64,000 nucleotides of DNA. Origin: Parasponia andersonii (taxonomy: Eukaryota > Streptophyta > Magnoliopsida > Rosales > Cannabaceae). Below are positions 49,414-60,997 of this stretch, piece by piece. Both the position numbers and the translations under genes were made by a program. The stretch is from NCBI GenBank assembly GCA_002914805.1, contig JXTB01000375.1:200029-264028 (forward strand), given 5' to 3'. The notes beneath the pieces are model-generated. The model saw only the letters and a program-made list of their open reading frames with translations, was not told the DNA's origin and ran no database searches. Positions within the stretch are counted from its first letter, which is position 1. The number at the start of each line of letters is the position of its first letter.

Positions 49414-51617
49414 TTATATGGTGTGAGATCTACAAAGCGAAACATTGGTAAGTTGAATTAATTAATTAATGATTGGTCAAAAATGGTGATTAGTTGCAGG
49501 TGGTGGATGTGCTTCTGGTTCTTGCATTGTTGGGTTTGGTGGTGGTGGGTGATGCTTCTTCATCTTCATCTAATTCATGGGCTGCCTCCTCACACTGCAA
49601 GTGCAAAAGGGACAACGAGTACGTCTCAGGGGAGATAAGACCTCACAGTGTTACCATCACCGAATTTGGTGCTGTTGGAGACGGGGTCACTCTCAACACC
49701 AAAGCCTTTCAGAATGCCATCTTCTATCTCAATTCATTTGCTGACAAAGGTGGGGCCAAGCTTTTTGTCCCTGCTGGCCGCTGGTTGACAGGAAGCTTCG
49801 ATCTCATCAGTCATCTTACCCTTTGGTTAGATAATGAAGCCGTAATTCTTGGTTCAACGGTAATATTCATCTACTATCAATACATATCTAAACAAACTCA
49901 ATATTATAACTGCCTTGTTTCATTCAATCCGAAGCCCCACTTCTACAACCCCCTTCCCTTCCCTTGGCAACCTGTTGTTTGTTTGTTCCATTGAGATTTT
50001 TTCTTTGACTCAACTGTAAGTAAGTCTACTATTGTTAATAAGTGAAAGAATTTGCCAATATATAAGTATGCAAAGGATGAGTTCATTTTTGAGACTGTTG
50101 GTCCTTTAATGCTTCACTGTTATGAGTCGTAGTATGACTATGATATCTAAGATCGATGATATTGAATAGCTTCTTCTACCTTCCTTTCAGAGCTCTGATG
50201 ATTGGCCACTCACCGAACCCCTGCCATCATATGGCCGAGGTAGGGAGTTACCTGGTGGAAGACATCGGAGCCTCATATATGGACGAAATTTGACAGATAT
50301 TATTATTACAGGTTGGTAAGATAGTCGAATTACTGTGTTCCATTCCATGTTCATTTACTGATGGTGTTCTTGAAGCCACTAATCTTTGTGTGTAGGGGAT
50401 AATGGGACTATTGACGGTCAAGGCAGCATCTGGTGGAATTGGTTTGAAAACAAGACCTTGAATTATACACGACCGCATTTGGTTGAGTTGATGAACTCAA
50501 CCGGCATTGTCATCTCACATTTGACTTTCATAAATTCCCCGTTTTGGACCATACACCCCGTATATTGCAGGTAGTTTTTCTATTACCAGACTCTGAATGA
50601 GCTTTTCTTCCTTGTTTCTCGGATTTCAACTGTCTTCTTTTCTTTTTTATTTTTTCCCTTCTTTTAAAATTGGGATGAACAGCCATGTTACTGTCCAAAA
50701 TGTGACAATCCTTGCTCCTCGAGAGTCACCAAACACGGACGGGATTGATCCAGGTGTGTTTTCCTCCACCATTCTTGAAATTGCGTCCTCTGATCATTCT
50801 AGATTGACAAGTTTCTGGTCTGAGTTGTGTAAAGAAAATGCCAGTGTATTCAATTTCATGGGGATATTATGAGTTCAGTTTCACCTCACTTACCCACCCT
50901 ATTTTTTTGTGTCCAGACTCTTCTGACAATGTTTGCATTGAAGACTGTTATATCAGTACTGGCGATGACCTGGTTGCCATCAAAAGTGGGTGGGATGAGT
51001 ATGGCATTTCGTATGGGCGACCCAGTACCAACATTGTCATCCACAGGCTCACTGGAGAAACTGGCAGAGGTTCAGGGATTGCAATTGGAAGTGAGATGTC
51101 TGGAGGTGTATCCGATGTTCGGGCAGAGAACATCCAAATATTCAATTCAGGAACAGGAATCGGACTTAAGACATCACCTGGAAGAGGGGGTTATGTGAGA
51201 AATATCTATGTATCAAACTTGAACTTGGTTGATGTAGACACAGCTATAAGGTTCACCAGTCATTTTGGAGAACACCCGGATGAGTTTTATGACCCAACTG
51301 CTCTTCCTTTAATAGAAAGGCTTACTATTGAGGAAGTTGTGGGAGAGAACATCAAATCAGCAGGCCTCCTTGCGGGTTTACAAGGGGACACTTTTCTCAA
51401 TATTTGCCTATCCAACATTACTCTTAATGTTACCACCTCAGACTCTCCCTGGAACTGCTCTTACATTCAAGGATTTTCGGACTCAGTTTCCCCAAAAACT
51501 TGTGAGCTTCTCAAGGAGAGAATCTATCCTGAGCATACCTTAGATTGTTACCATCCATCAAATCACTTGTGGAATTCAATTAGTCAAAACAGGGGTGCGC
51601 AGTTCCTCTCTTGGTAA
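48617..51617 (+). CDS. Glycoside hydrolase family 28 protein (polygalacturonase-like, secreted)
   Basis: Six exons: 48617-48634, 49500-49859, 50191-50311, 50396-50570, 50683-50753, 50917-51617, giving 481 residues. The first exon codes only MRRSFN. It joins a hydrophobic VLLVLALLGLVVVG segment to make a signal peptide, so the product should reach the cell wall. The right-handed beta-helix family motifs are present: NTDGIDPD (242-249) and STGDDLVAIKSG (262-273), supplying the catalytic Asp residues. The classic GHG histidine region reads GSGIAIGSE (300-308), and the usual RIK reads GLK near 331-333. Such changes are typical of some plant GH28 clades, so true polygalacturonase activity is uncertain. 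Several NxS/T sites are present. Similar to At3g62110 (recalled). Intron 1 carries a TAG triplet repeat and an internal duplication. Confidence 0.9.
48717..49117 (+). repeat. Direct duplication in GH28 intron 1
   Basis: The string CCTTCTTCCTTTTATATATG followed by AAACTGAGTCAAAGAT occurs at about 48718-48753 and again at about 49081-49116. Both copies follow a CT-repeat and a T-tract. The first copy ends directly at an undetermined base (N) at 48754. Confidence 0.85.
49376..49414 (+). repeat. TAG trinucleotide microsatellite
   Basis: About twelve TAG units lie inside intron 1 of the GH28 gene. Confidence 0.9.
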
Positions 51618-52364
51618 ATTAATGACAGAAAATATCACCGTCTTCTGTGCATTTTCCAGTTTAAGTCGAAATTTTGATTCTTGCCATTTCTTAACAGGAT
51701 AAAGTTGATGAACACAATGGTCTAGCTGATGAACACAATGGCCCCGACGGAAAGTTGATTGGAGTTGCGAGTTTTGTTTGCTAGTTATAGTAGTGAGATA
51801 TGATTGTTTCTTGTAACTTCGTGTGCAGTGACAAATAATTGAGTGATATATATATATATATATATATATCAAAATTTTGGATATAGAAATGAGTTTTATG
51901 ATTCAAGAGCCTTTCTCTTTCTTTATAGTTTTCAAGTTATACATTGTGTTTGTGGCTATCTCCCCACTTTAATGAAGAAAAAGACATTGGCTCAACTTCA
52001 GTGAACTGTGTCATCATCTTGTATCTTGAACACTGAAGTACATCCAAAATGCTTTCAGTCTATACCACATATATAGTGTAAATTTTGTAGCCTGTTCACG
52101 GTGTAGAATGTTTAAGAACCGGAACCTGGAAACCTTAATACGAAATGTCGGTGGCAATGAATGGGAAACTTTCTGGTTTAAGCCAGCAGTGCTTATTCCA
52201 TCTCAAAAAATCCACATATTGATTGATTGCATCAGAGCAGGAAATGTTACATTCATGTGTTGATTCGTTAAGATATAAATTATATAAAGAAAGAATACAC
52301 ACAACAGGGACAGGGGGTTTATTTCTCAAAGGCTGAGAATCCATAATATCAAAATTTAAGTTCC
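51618..52364. other. Convergent 3' region of the GH28 and DHHC genes
   Basis: Holds the two 3' UTRs and a TA microsatellite at about 51846-51870. A 13-base string (GATGAACACAATG) is repeated at 51706 and 51728. Confidence 0.5.
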
Positions 52365-54762
52365 CTATCTTGGGGATGGTTGACTCCCATCCTCCTTTAT
52401 AACAGAACATAAAACCTGCCTTGAAATGTAGGTCTCAAGCTCCCTGGACACATCTGTCAATTTCAAGTCAAAATTGCCTCTGTACTTGTGCTGTGGGGAA
52501 GCCACAAAGGCAGAAATGGTAGATGGAGGGGGGCAAGAAAATCGCCTTCTTGGGCTTGAAAACCTTCCTGGTGACCCTGCAAGTCTACCATTAGAAAGGA
52601 GAGGCGTTGAGCCGGATCCTGTATCTGGCATATTATTTATCTGTTTTTTCATAAGAGGTCCACATTTTTTTTCTAATGGCAGTGGTTTTAATGGATCTTG
52701 CTCTATCATTGGCTTCTGTTTTACAATCCTTTCCCTTGCTTTCTCAGCTGCTCTTAAAGCTTTCTCTTTGCTCAGCTTTATAAGTTTCCAGGGGTTGATG
52801 CCGACCTGGAAGCCTTGTTTGTTTGTTGAAGTCGATGGCCGGGGATCACCTTCAATTTTAATGGATAGATTTCTAGAATTCTGAAAAATTGAACACGTGC
52901 ACCATTCAGTAAGACAGCTTACATTTTAAGCTGGCTAAGGTGTAAAATAAAAAAAAATAAAAATAAAAAAAAAAAGGGGGGGCAAGGAAAGTGACTATGC
53001 ATACCTGGTTCAACACATGTCGTCCTCTGCAGATAAACCGGGACACAAATGTTGGCTTTTCTGGTGAATCAAATTCAGTGCTCTCATCTGAAGAGAAGTC
53101 TGAATCATCAAAGGGATCTAATTCTGTAGCTTGATTCTCCTCCTTCATTGCCAGAATATAGTCATATGTTCTTATCCCCTGTGCCAATAATCCAAGGACT
53201 AGTGATATCAATAAAGAAGAGCAAGAGCTTTCACCAAACCAAACGAAAATGAGCATTTTCTATTTTAGAAACTAAGGTCTCCGTCATCCCTTCTAACATA
53301 TGTAAAAGTAAGGCAATAAGATGAAAAATCTGGTAGCAAACCATAAGATTTACCTTCCGTATGAGAATCACATGAAAGAAAAAAAGTTGTCCAAGTGCTG
53401 CAGAACCATAAGTTGTCATCAAAAGCAACAAAACCTGTAAGGTAACATTTCCATGACAAGTTACAAAATTTGAGAGCAAAGAGATTTGCAAAGAGAGTGA
53501 AATGTAGGTATCCGAACTTAACTGATATGGTGGCGAGAACCTCTCTTGGGAACTTAACATAAAGCTTCCTCTCCAGCTCCTGCTCTATTCCATTTTTATC
53601 CGTAAAGCATCTAACAAATATGGCAATAGCAGTTCCTCCTTCCATGATGAGCTGTATGTAGTTTGTAGAAATAAAATACTAAAATATGATGCAGTTTCTG
53701 TTGTGTGTAGGGTAAGTTAGAGAAGTGAAAGAAACTGACCATTAACAAAACGAAAACCATGAGAAGAATGAAGGTAGTGTAATTCTTTTTGCCGACGCAG
53801 TTGTTTAACCACTGGAGAAAAAGATTTGAGATTTGAGATTGAGATTGAGATGGGATGGATGTGAGTGAGTGAGTGAGTGAGTGATATATAAAACAAACAA
53901 ATAAAAATGGGGATGACATGTTTTACCCTGCAATGGTGATCAAATCCTTCGACGCATCGGTTGCAGGTGCGGCAGTGCTTGCTATGTTTCTTGACCTGCG
54001 AATCACAGAGCTGGCAAAAGGAGATGTCGTCTTGGTTTGGATGAAGAGGAGGAGGTTCAGGTGCATCATCCTTGAGGACAAGAGGGAATGGGAGAAATGG
54101 GTCCATATGATCAGAGCTGGTGTTCCATGGATCCAGATACTTCCTCCTTATGAAGGATCTGAGGATCTTCTTCTCCAGCCTCCTAAAGAATCTGAGAACA
54201 ATCTGACCCAAAATGAACCCATAGTTGAGCTTCATCTTCTTGGATTTGGCCCTTTTCTTCTTGAGACCGGTTTTGTCAGTTGGGTCGATGGCGGTGCACC
54301 TTACAAACAGGAAAATCACCGAAACAGACTGCTCCCCCCGCCCAACAACAAAAAAAAAAAAAAAAAAAGAAAAAGAATTAAAGGTAAAAGGAGACTCTTT
54401 TGTTTGATCTTTTTGTTGGAATTATTATTATTATTATTATTATTAAGATAAGGAAAGGAAAGGATACCAGGAAGGAAAAGAGAGTGGTGAGTGTGATTTC
54501 GGCACTAGTGTTACCAAGGAAAAGCCCCAGAAAGGTATAGAATGCCACCACAAGGAAACTGTAAATTGCCATTCCCACCATCTGCGACCACATACATATG
54601 TAAAACCAACCAACCAACCAATCAGAGAGGAAAAATAAAACTAAAATCCAAAAGAAAAAGAAAAAGAAAAAGAAAGAGGGGAGGGGGGAGTGAAGGGTCA
54701 AAGTGTGTTACCTGCAAAGGGTGGAGGGGCCGTTGCCAGCCATGGCGTCTGGTAATAATCAT
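52365..54762 (-). CDS. PAT18: DHHC-type zinc finger protein S-acyltransferase
   Basis: Eight exons on the minus strand: 54762-54712, 54581-54468, 54328-53927, 53811-53740, 53651-53523, 53434-53354, 53178-53005, 52880-52365, giving 512 residues. The N-terminus (MIITRRHGWQRPLHPLQ) leads into two membrane segments. The Cys-rich domain starts FCQLCDSQVKKHSKHCRTC and contains the catalytic DHHC at residues 185-188, followed by RWLNNCVG. Two more membrane segments follow (ILLMVFVLLM and VLLLLMTTYG-LFFFHVILI). The long C-terminal tail is Ser/Pro-rich. DHHC enzymes attach palmitate to cysteines of membrane-associated proteins. Length and start fit Arabidopsis PAT18 (At4g01730, recalled). A shorter upstream-frame ATG (MAGNGPSTL) is out of frame with exon 2 and was rejected. 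Confidence 0.9.
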
Positions 54763-57076
54763 AATGTGTGTAATCTGTGAAATCTGAATCTAAAAACTTA
54801 CACTGAACACTGTGTTTGTTATTGTTACCCTATATGATGCAGATTCCAGATCATGCTTATGCTTATGCTCTTTCTTTCCTCAATTCCAGTCCACGCCCCA
54901 CCCCAACGGTCGACTTCTTCTTTCAACTTTCAACTTTCAATATTTTGAAATTTGAACGCCTTGCTCCTTTACCAGCACCACTACCATTCCATCTAACGGG
55001 CTGGACTTTTAATCCATCCATCCCACTCGTCTTCTGGGCCTCTTTTGGATTCTGGCCCACCCATTCACTCCCACTCCCACTCCTACTCCCACCTTTACTG
55101 TTTTGCACCTCAATTCAATAAACTAATATTTTTTTTACTAAATACTGTCACCTCTTTAGTACCAACCCCCCCATTAACCATTATTTTATACGTGGGTACG
55201 TTACGGAAAACAACCAATGCGTAGAGAAAATAATAATTTAATTTTAATAAAATAAGAATTTTATGTATAAATAATTGATTTTTTTTTTTTTTTTTTTTAA
55301 CTGTTAACATAACATCAAACTTCACAATGTACCAAATAGTGTTTAACAATATACTAAATAAGTTTCCAAACTCATTATTTTTTAAAAGATACACAATTAG
55401 ATATGATTGGTATAAAATAAAATATATAGAATAACTCATTATAAGAATATATATATATATATATTTATAAAGCAAATATTGTGCAGATTATATTAATGCT
55501 GTTGTCACACTACACTTACAAATTTATAGTTTGATTATTTTTATGTCAGTCGTGTTGCTATTAGATCAGTTTTTACTCTTCTAATTGGACTCGTATAACC
55601 GTGGATTCTCATAACCAAACAAAGTTATATTATCATCCTTAGTCGGAGAATAGATTCTATTGAATTGGCTTAGTTTACGTTAGTAGTAGAAATTATTTGG
55701 TGTATTGAAGGATTAAAATATGGGACTAACAAAAGAAAATATTATACAAATATATATATATATATATGGGGCCTATTTTATTCAGGGAATGTGTAAAAAT
55801 ATAAATAAAAATGACGTGAGGCCATTTTATTTGGAGTGATATGAGTCCCACTTTTATTGGGAGATTAAAAAAATAGAAAAACAAAAAAGTGAAACGTATA
55901 GTCCGCATTCTATGGGAAATAAAATAAGACTATTTTAACCTCAATGGATAGAATAATCTCCTTATTTTGTCCCTCCACAATGTAATCTACTATTTTTGGG
56001 GTAGTACTGTCCACCAAACACGTTCTCAAGGGATTAGGTGCGTGCTGCGCTCTACCAAGTGGCAAGAGTTCTCGGGAGCACATGGCATGGCACGGAGTGA
56101 TTGGCCTGCTAACATCGAACCAATATTTAACTTTGTCCTTATTGGTTTTCAGTGACCAATAACTCTTTTAAGTTCCAAATTAACAATGAGATTCGGTAAC
56201 TGTTAATTTATAATTTTCAACCATAAAACTTTAAATAATGTGATCATTTGATATTAGTTTTTAGTAAAATAATAATAACTAAATAATAGCTTATTACACT
56301 ATTGTTAATTTTATATATATACACACATTCATATAATTATAGATCCTCCACAATAGTAGACTTTAAGACTTTTTCTTACTAGAAATTACAAGTAAAAAGA
56401 ACAAAAGAAATGAAAGTCAGTTCAAAGCACTGAAAAAGGTCTCATCCATATATACGAATGCAGATTCAGTGGTTTTTCATTATCAAGTGGGTAATGCTTT
56501 TATGGTAAGCAGGCACTCTGGGATTTAGTGGTTTATGCACAAATGCAGTAATACGAACATTATCGTCGTAATTATGTGATTGTTATTTATGTACCAATGC
56601 TTTCAGCTGCTCCAAATATTCCCTATTATTTTTCCACAAATAGATGGCTAATGTCAACTACAAATAGTTAGGCCATGTGATACATGTATCTCTGCATAAT
56701 GTACAAATCATCAAAAAGAAAAAGAAAAAGAAAAAGAATAATAGAGCGGACAAAAAGGATCCGCTTGATTTTGTTGTTTGGGGATAACAAGTATAAATAT
56801 AAATATAGAAATTGAAACAGCAAAGCAAAGGAAATGTTGGGGAGTTATATAAGACGAAGCCAAGTCAAGTCAGAATTTGACGTCTGACTTTCAATATTAT
56901 TGCGCGTTGCCCAGCCCATGGCCACCACTACTACCATATTCTTAATGTTAAATCTCGTCGGTTAATGCGTGTCCCGACTTCTTTGCCGCTACTTCTCTCT
57001 ATTTATGCTGTCCTCTCAAGTCACACTACTCATTCAACAAGCATGATGCTGCATATTTATTTATAACGCCAAACCA
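54763..57076. other. Intergenic region upstream of the chitinase
   Basis: AT-rich DNA with TA runs near 55447-55463 and 55752-55767 and a GAAAAA repeat near 56716-56740. The last 100 bp before the chitinase has a TATTTAT motif near 57000 and looks like a compact promoter. No gene seen. Confidence 0.45.
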
Positions 57077-58006
57077 ATGCAGCCCTTCTTCTCAAATCTC
57101 AAAATGAACAGCTCTAGATGTATCCCTTTCTCTCTGGTTTCCAGCCTCCTGACAATAATAGTTTGCTCCGCGGCTCTGCTGGGCGGTGTTGATGCTAGAC
57201 CATCATCAGCATCAAGAGTAGAACCAGGACGACCAGGACCAATAAGACCAGTAAGACCAAGGCCAATCGTTTCCATCTCCCCTTTGATCCCAAAACAACT
57301 GTTCGACAAGTTGTTTCTCCACAAGGACGACGCAGCCTGCCCCGCCAACAACTTCTACTCGTACGAGTCTTTCATCAAAGCCGCCAAATGCTTCCCCTCT
57401 TTCGGCTCCACCGGAAACTTAACAACCCGCAAGCGCGAAATCGCCGCCTTTCTGGCTCAGATCTCCCACGAGACCACTGGCGGGTGGGCCACCGCCCCTG
57501 ACGGGCCCTACTCGTGGGGTTTGTGCTTCAAAGAGGAGGTGAGCCCCGGAAGCGACTACTGCGACTCCTCCAACACCCAGTGGCCCTGCGTCCCCGGCAA
57601 GTCGTACAAAGGGCGAGGCCCCATTCAGCTCTCGTGGAACTACAACTATGGTCCCGCAGGCCGCGCCTTGGGCTTCGACGGCCTCAACAACCCCGAACTC
57701 GTCTCCAATAACTCCATCATTGCCTTCAGGACGGCACTCTGGTTTTGGACGACCCCACAGAGCCCCAAGCCCTCTTGCCACGACGTCATGGTCGGAACCT
57801 ACGTCCCCACCCAGGCTGACGTGGCGGCTAACCGGACTGCTGGGTACGGTCTGGTGACTAACATCATAAACGGTGGCCTCGAGTGCGGAATACCCAACGA
57901 CGCACGGGTCAACGATCGCATTGGTTACTTCAAAAGATATGCTCAGCTCTTTCAAGTTGACACCGGACCCAATTTAGACTGTCAATATCAGAAGTCCTTT
58001 GCTTAG
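57077..58006 (+). CDS. Glycoside hydrolase family 19 chitinase, secreted, no chitin-binding domain, intronless
   Basis: A single exon of 309 residues. A second in-frame ATG at 57104 (MNSSRCIPFSLV...) fits a signal peptide better and gives 300 residues. After the signal peptide comes an Arg/Pro-rich stretch (GRPGPIRPVRPRPIV). The GH19 catalytic domain runs from about residue 71 to 304. The catalytic Glu is in HETTGGW (E132), and the LCFKEE segment carries the second acid. The substrate-cleft pattern KSYKGRGPIQLSWNYNYG and NIINGGLECG are present. There is no hevein domain, as in class II chitinases. The family cleaves fungal chitin and acts in defence. Coding GC is clearly above the surroundings. 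Similar to At4g01700 (recalled). Confidence 0.92.
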   Translation: MQPFFSNLKMNSSRCIPFSLVSSLLTIIVCSAALLGGVDARPSSASRVEPGRPGPIRPVRPRPIVSISPLIPKQLFDKLFLHKDDAACPANNFYSYESFIKAAKCFPSFGSTGNLTTRKREIAAFLAQISHETTGGWATAPDGPYSWGLCFKEEVSPGSDYCDSSNTQWPCVPGKSYKGRGPIQLSWNYNYGPAGRALGFDGLNNPELVSNNSIIAFRTALWFWTTPQSPKPSCHDVMVGTYVPTQADVAANRTAGYGLVTNIINGGLECGIPNDARVNDRIGYFKRYAQLFQVDTGPNLDCQYQKSFA

Positions 58007-58155
58007 TACGTAATTATGCATATGCAATCTACATCTTCTTGTTTTATCCGACTTTCTTTAATTAATTATTACTCCCAAGTAATTCAATAAATAAGAACAA
58101 ACTATATATATCATATTTTCCATAAAAATTACGTACGTGTAAAAGAAAAAGAAAG

Positions 58156-58192
<37 letters not shown>

Positions 58193-58462
58193 ATATGATT
58201 TGGTAGGACTTGCTCAATTGTGGTTCTGTTTCCTACAATACATACGAAAGATTCAATACAAAAGCACAGCAGGGGTGAAACCTGCTCCTTTGTATTATCA
58301 TATACGTAAGATTGTCCTAATTACTCTTTCAAAAAAAAAAAAAAAAAACAAAGATTGTCCTAATTACAGTTTGGCTATGTATCATAGAATTCGACACGTT
58401 GGTGTAAGTAAAGACAAAAGCCGCTAATCATTCTTAAATGAAACAATAAATTATAGTTATTA
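58007..58462. other. Chitinase 3' region
   Basis: Includes a TA microsatellite at about 58157-58189. No gene. Confidence 0.5.
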
Positions 58463-58810
58463 GGCTATCTCCAATGTAAATGCTATCTTATATTTGAACC
58501 AAAAAAAGATAGTAAATTTAATATTATATTTAAATTTTTACTCCAATACACAATATTTTTTAAATGCTATTTTTACTTATTTTAATAATCATTGTTAATT
58601 TTGTAATACGTTAAGTATAAAATGTATTGATCGAGATTTGAAATAAAATGTGGATAAATAATTGATATTGGAGCATTTGGAAAGTTGGATTTTCATATTT
58701 GGAAATTTCTACCATATATAAAGTTTGGCACAAGTAATGCGTTGCATTGGAGGAAGTTTTTGGTGCTATATCCTAAATTATAGCATCATAACATTGCATT
58801 CTAGATGCAC
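58463..58810. mobile_element. Harbinger/Tourist-like MITE
   Basis: 348 bp flanked by TTA on both sides (58460-58462 and 58811-58813). The left end GGCTATCTCCAATG and the reverse complement of the right end GTGCATCTAGAATG form degenerate terminal inverted repeats. The CATCTCCAATG-type motif is common in plant PIF/Harbinger MITEs. It is AT-rich and non-coding. Class is inferred from the TTA duplication. Confidence 0.55.
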
Positions 58811-58865
58811 TTAAAAATATTAGTCAATTCCTAACATTTTAAGCTTTTGGGACAACAATCTCACA

Positions 58866-59165
58866 TTTTTTTTTTTTTTTTTTTTTTTTTTCCTTTTTGA
58901 ATAACAAAGCTCGCAACCAGCGGGCAAGAGAACTTTATTACTTCAAATTCAAATCGTTAAGAACAACGAAGAAATAGAAACAGGTCAACAAACTACCTGG
59001 GCCATAAACCCAGGAATTGAGAAAGCAAAATTAGCTAACTTATGGGCCACCGTATTTTTAGATCTAGGAACATAATGACGTGGATCACAATTAACACTTT
59101 TAGTAGCTGAATTTATTCTCTGGAATTTATTTGGATGAGAACAATTAACAAACGAAACAATTGTT
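58866..59165 (-). mobile_element. 5'-truncated LINE 3' end with poly(A) tail
   Basis: On the minus strand, a frame ending at 58985 reads NCDPRHYVPRSKNTVAHKLA and then NFAFSIPGFMA, the typical C-terminus of plant LINE ORF2 RNase H. A poly(A) tract (poly-T on the plus strand, 58866-58891) follows about 95 bp downstream. The upstream border is not sharp. It is a non-autonomous dead copy. Confidence 0.7.
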
Positions 59166-59842
59166 TTTCCGAAAAAAAAAAAAAAGAAAGGATGATATAA
59201 ACTATAGCGAAAAAAATAACTGTTGTAAATAATTAGCAATAAGTGGTATTGGTCTAATTGTTTATGGATTTAAAGTCTCGTACGACCAGTTCATTAAATT
59301 GAAATTGGCCATTTTCTGTTAATAGTAGAGCCATCACTTTATTGGGGTGGGCTTAGTAGATAGTGGTTTGAATGGACAGCCCAGATCCAAACAGTAATGA
59401 GACCGCCAAATGGGCTAATAGTCCTCTGCAAAATGCACAAATTGATGATTATTTGGGCAACTCAACCATAAAAATCAATCAGACCCTATGCAATTGCTAA
59501 CAACAGGCAACAACAGTTCACGATCATTCCTATGGCCAGCGAGGAATTATAAGTTAGTCGCATAAGGGGAACAAGCAACTGTTGTTAATAACATGGATAG
59601 ATTTAATCAAAAAAAAAAATTTGCATAATTGAAAAAGTTGTTCTTTACAGTAGAGAGCTATAGCTAGCTAGCTATGTCTTAGTCGAAGTTGTTTCCTCTG
59701 CATATGGATTTACATTGGTGACACGTGACCGAGTATTTGATGAGTCCACAAACAGCAGGATAAAGACTTGGGAATGGAGTTGATGCCCTTGTGATCTTCT
59801 TATATATGAATATCGATCAGAACAGAATACATAATAAATATA
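59166..59842. other. Intergenic DNA downstream of the Aux/IAA gene
   Basis: No supported feature apart from the likely 3' UTR of the minus-strand Aux/IAA gene just below 59842. Confidence 0.4.
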
Positions 59843-60547
59843 TCAGCAGGGGCAGGCTCTTGTGATCTTTAATCTTTTAACTGCGGACAAGAACATCCTG
59901 CAAATTGATAAACCATATATTAGAAAGTTAATAGTCATAGTATAGATGGCCCATTTGAATGCAGCTAGCAGTGCAATTAAAAAGGTTGGATATATGTGTA
60001 TAAAAGGTCTTACTCCCAAGGAACATCCCCAACCATCATCCAATCCCCTTCCTCATCTTCATATGTCAACACATGAAAATCCTGATCACAATTCTCTCCA
60101 TCTACCTCGGCCCCCCCTGTTTGATTTCATCATCAATATATATGATTCTTTTCATTGGCAACCAGCTCATGTCAAACTGATCATAATTACATATTATTGA
60201 AACACTACAACTTACAGAGGATGTTGGTGTTGAACATATGATCAAGAGTGGTAATCAAGTCGTGGTAACCATGGTGGGCCAATACATCCAACTTTCGGCC
60301 GATGGGGTGACCTTCCATGTAAACCTTCACGTAGAGGGTCTCATTACCATTACCATCACCATTAACGCAATACTCATCGCTTCCTTCTCCTTCGATTGCC
60401 TCCATTACCGAAAGTGGCTGATCATTCATGCTGCTCGAAGGCCAATCTGATGATTGCTCCTCTCTGCTAATATATATATATACATATTGTACATAAGTTA
60501 AAACAATACTTAATTAATGGATGCATACATATGGTTAATTATAGTAA

Positions 60548-60586
<39 letters not shown>

Positions 60587-60838
60587 TATGTACAACCTTG
60601 GAGTTGGAATGGCGGAAGAGTTAATGATGATATCTTGTTGAGATGCTGAAATGCTGAGTCCAAGCTTAAGGTCCGTGCTGAGATCTCTCTTAAACGGATC
60701 ATGATGGTATTGATGATGTTGATACTGATAGGGGTCATATTGATATGAGAAGAAAGGAGGGTGGTAATTGGTATTGGTAGACGTTTCAGCAACATTAGAC
60801 GAAGAAGAAGAAGAGGAAGTAGCCGATGATCTGCCCAT
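59843..60838 (-). CDS. IAA30: Non-canonical Aux/IAA transcriptional repressor (IAA20/IAA30/IAA31 type)
   Basis: Four exons on the minus strand: 60838-60597, 60466-60216, 60116-60014, 59897-59843, giving 216 residues with GT-AG introns. An EAR-type domain I, LKLGL (57-61), would recruit TOPLESS. The domain III/IV PB1 fold begins [17 protein letters not shown] and continues through [23 protein letters not shown]. The GWPPV degron of domain II is absent; the matching region reads SDWPSSS. Family members without this degron are not rapidly degraded through TIR1/AFB in response to auxin and repress ARF targets in embryo and root meristem. Length is slightly above the Arabidopsis members because of a Tyr/His/Gln-rich stretch at residues 30-50. 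The GA tract upstream lies in the leader or promoter. Confidence 0.9.
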
Positions 60839-60962
60839 TTTTGGTGTTAATTTGGGAAAAATAAGAAAGCCGCCAGCTCTAGCAAATACTAAATAGATAG
60901 AGGATCGATCGTGTTTGAATCGAATCAATAAATAAATATAAATAGGGAAAAGGCGGATGAGA

Positions 60963-60997
<35 letters not shown>

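Noticed and set aside
53918..54451. 177 aa plus-strand ORF
   Set aside because: It is antisense to the DHHC exon 3 and intron 2; the minus-strand exon chain is complete and has the DHHC domain.
57419..57955. 178 aa antisense ORF in the chitinase gene
   Set aside because: Same cause: GC-rich coding strand. No recognisable domain.
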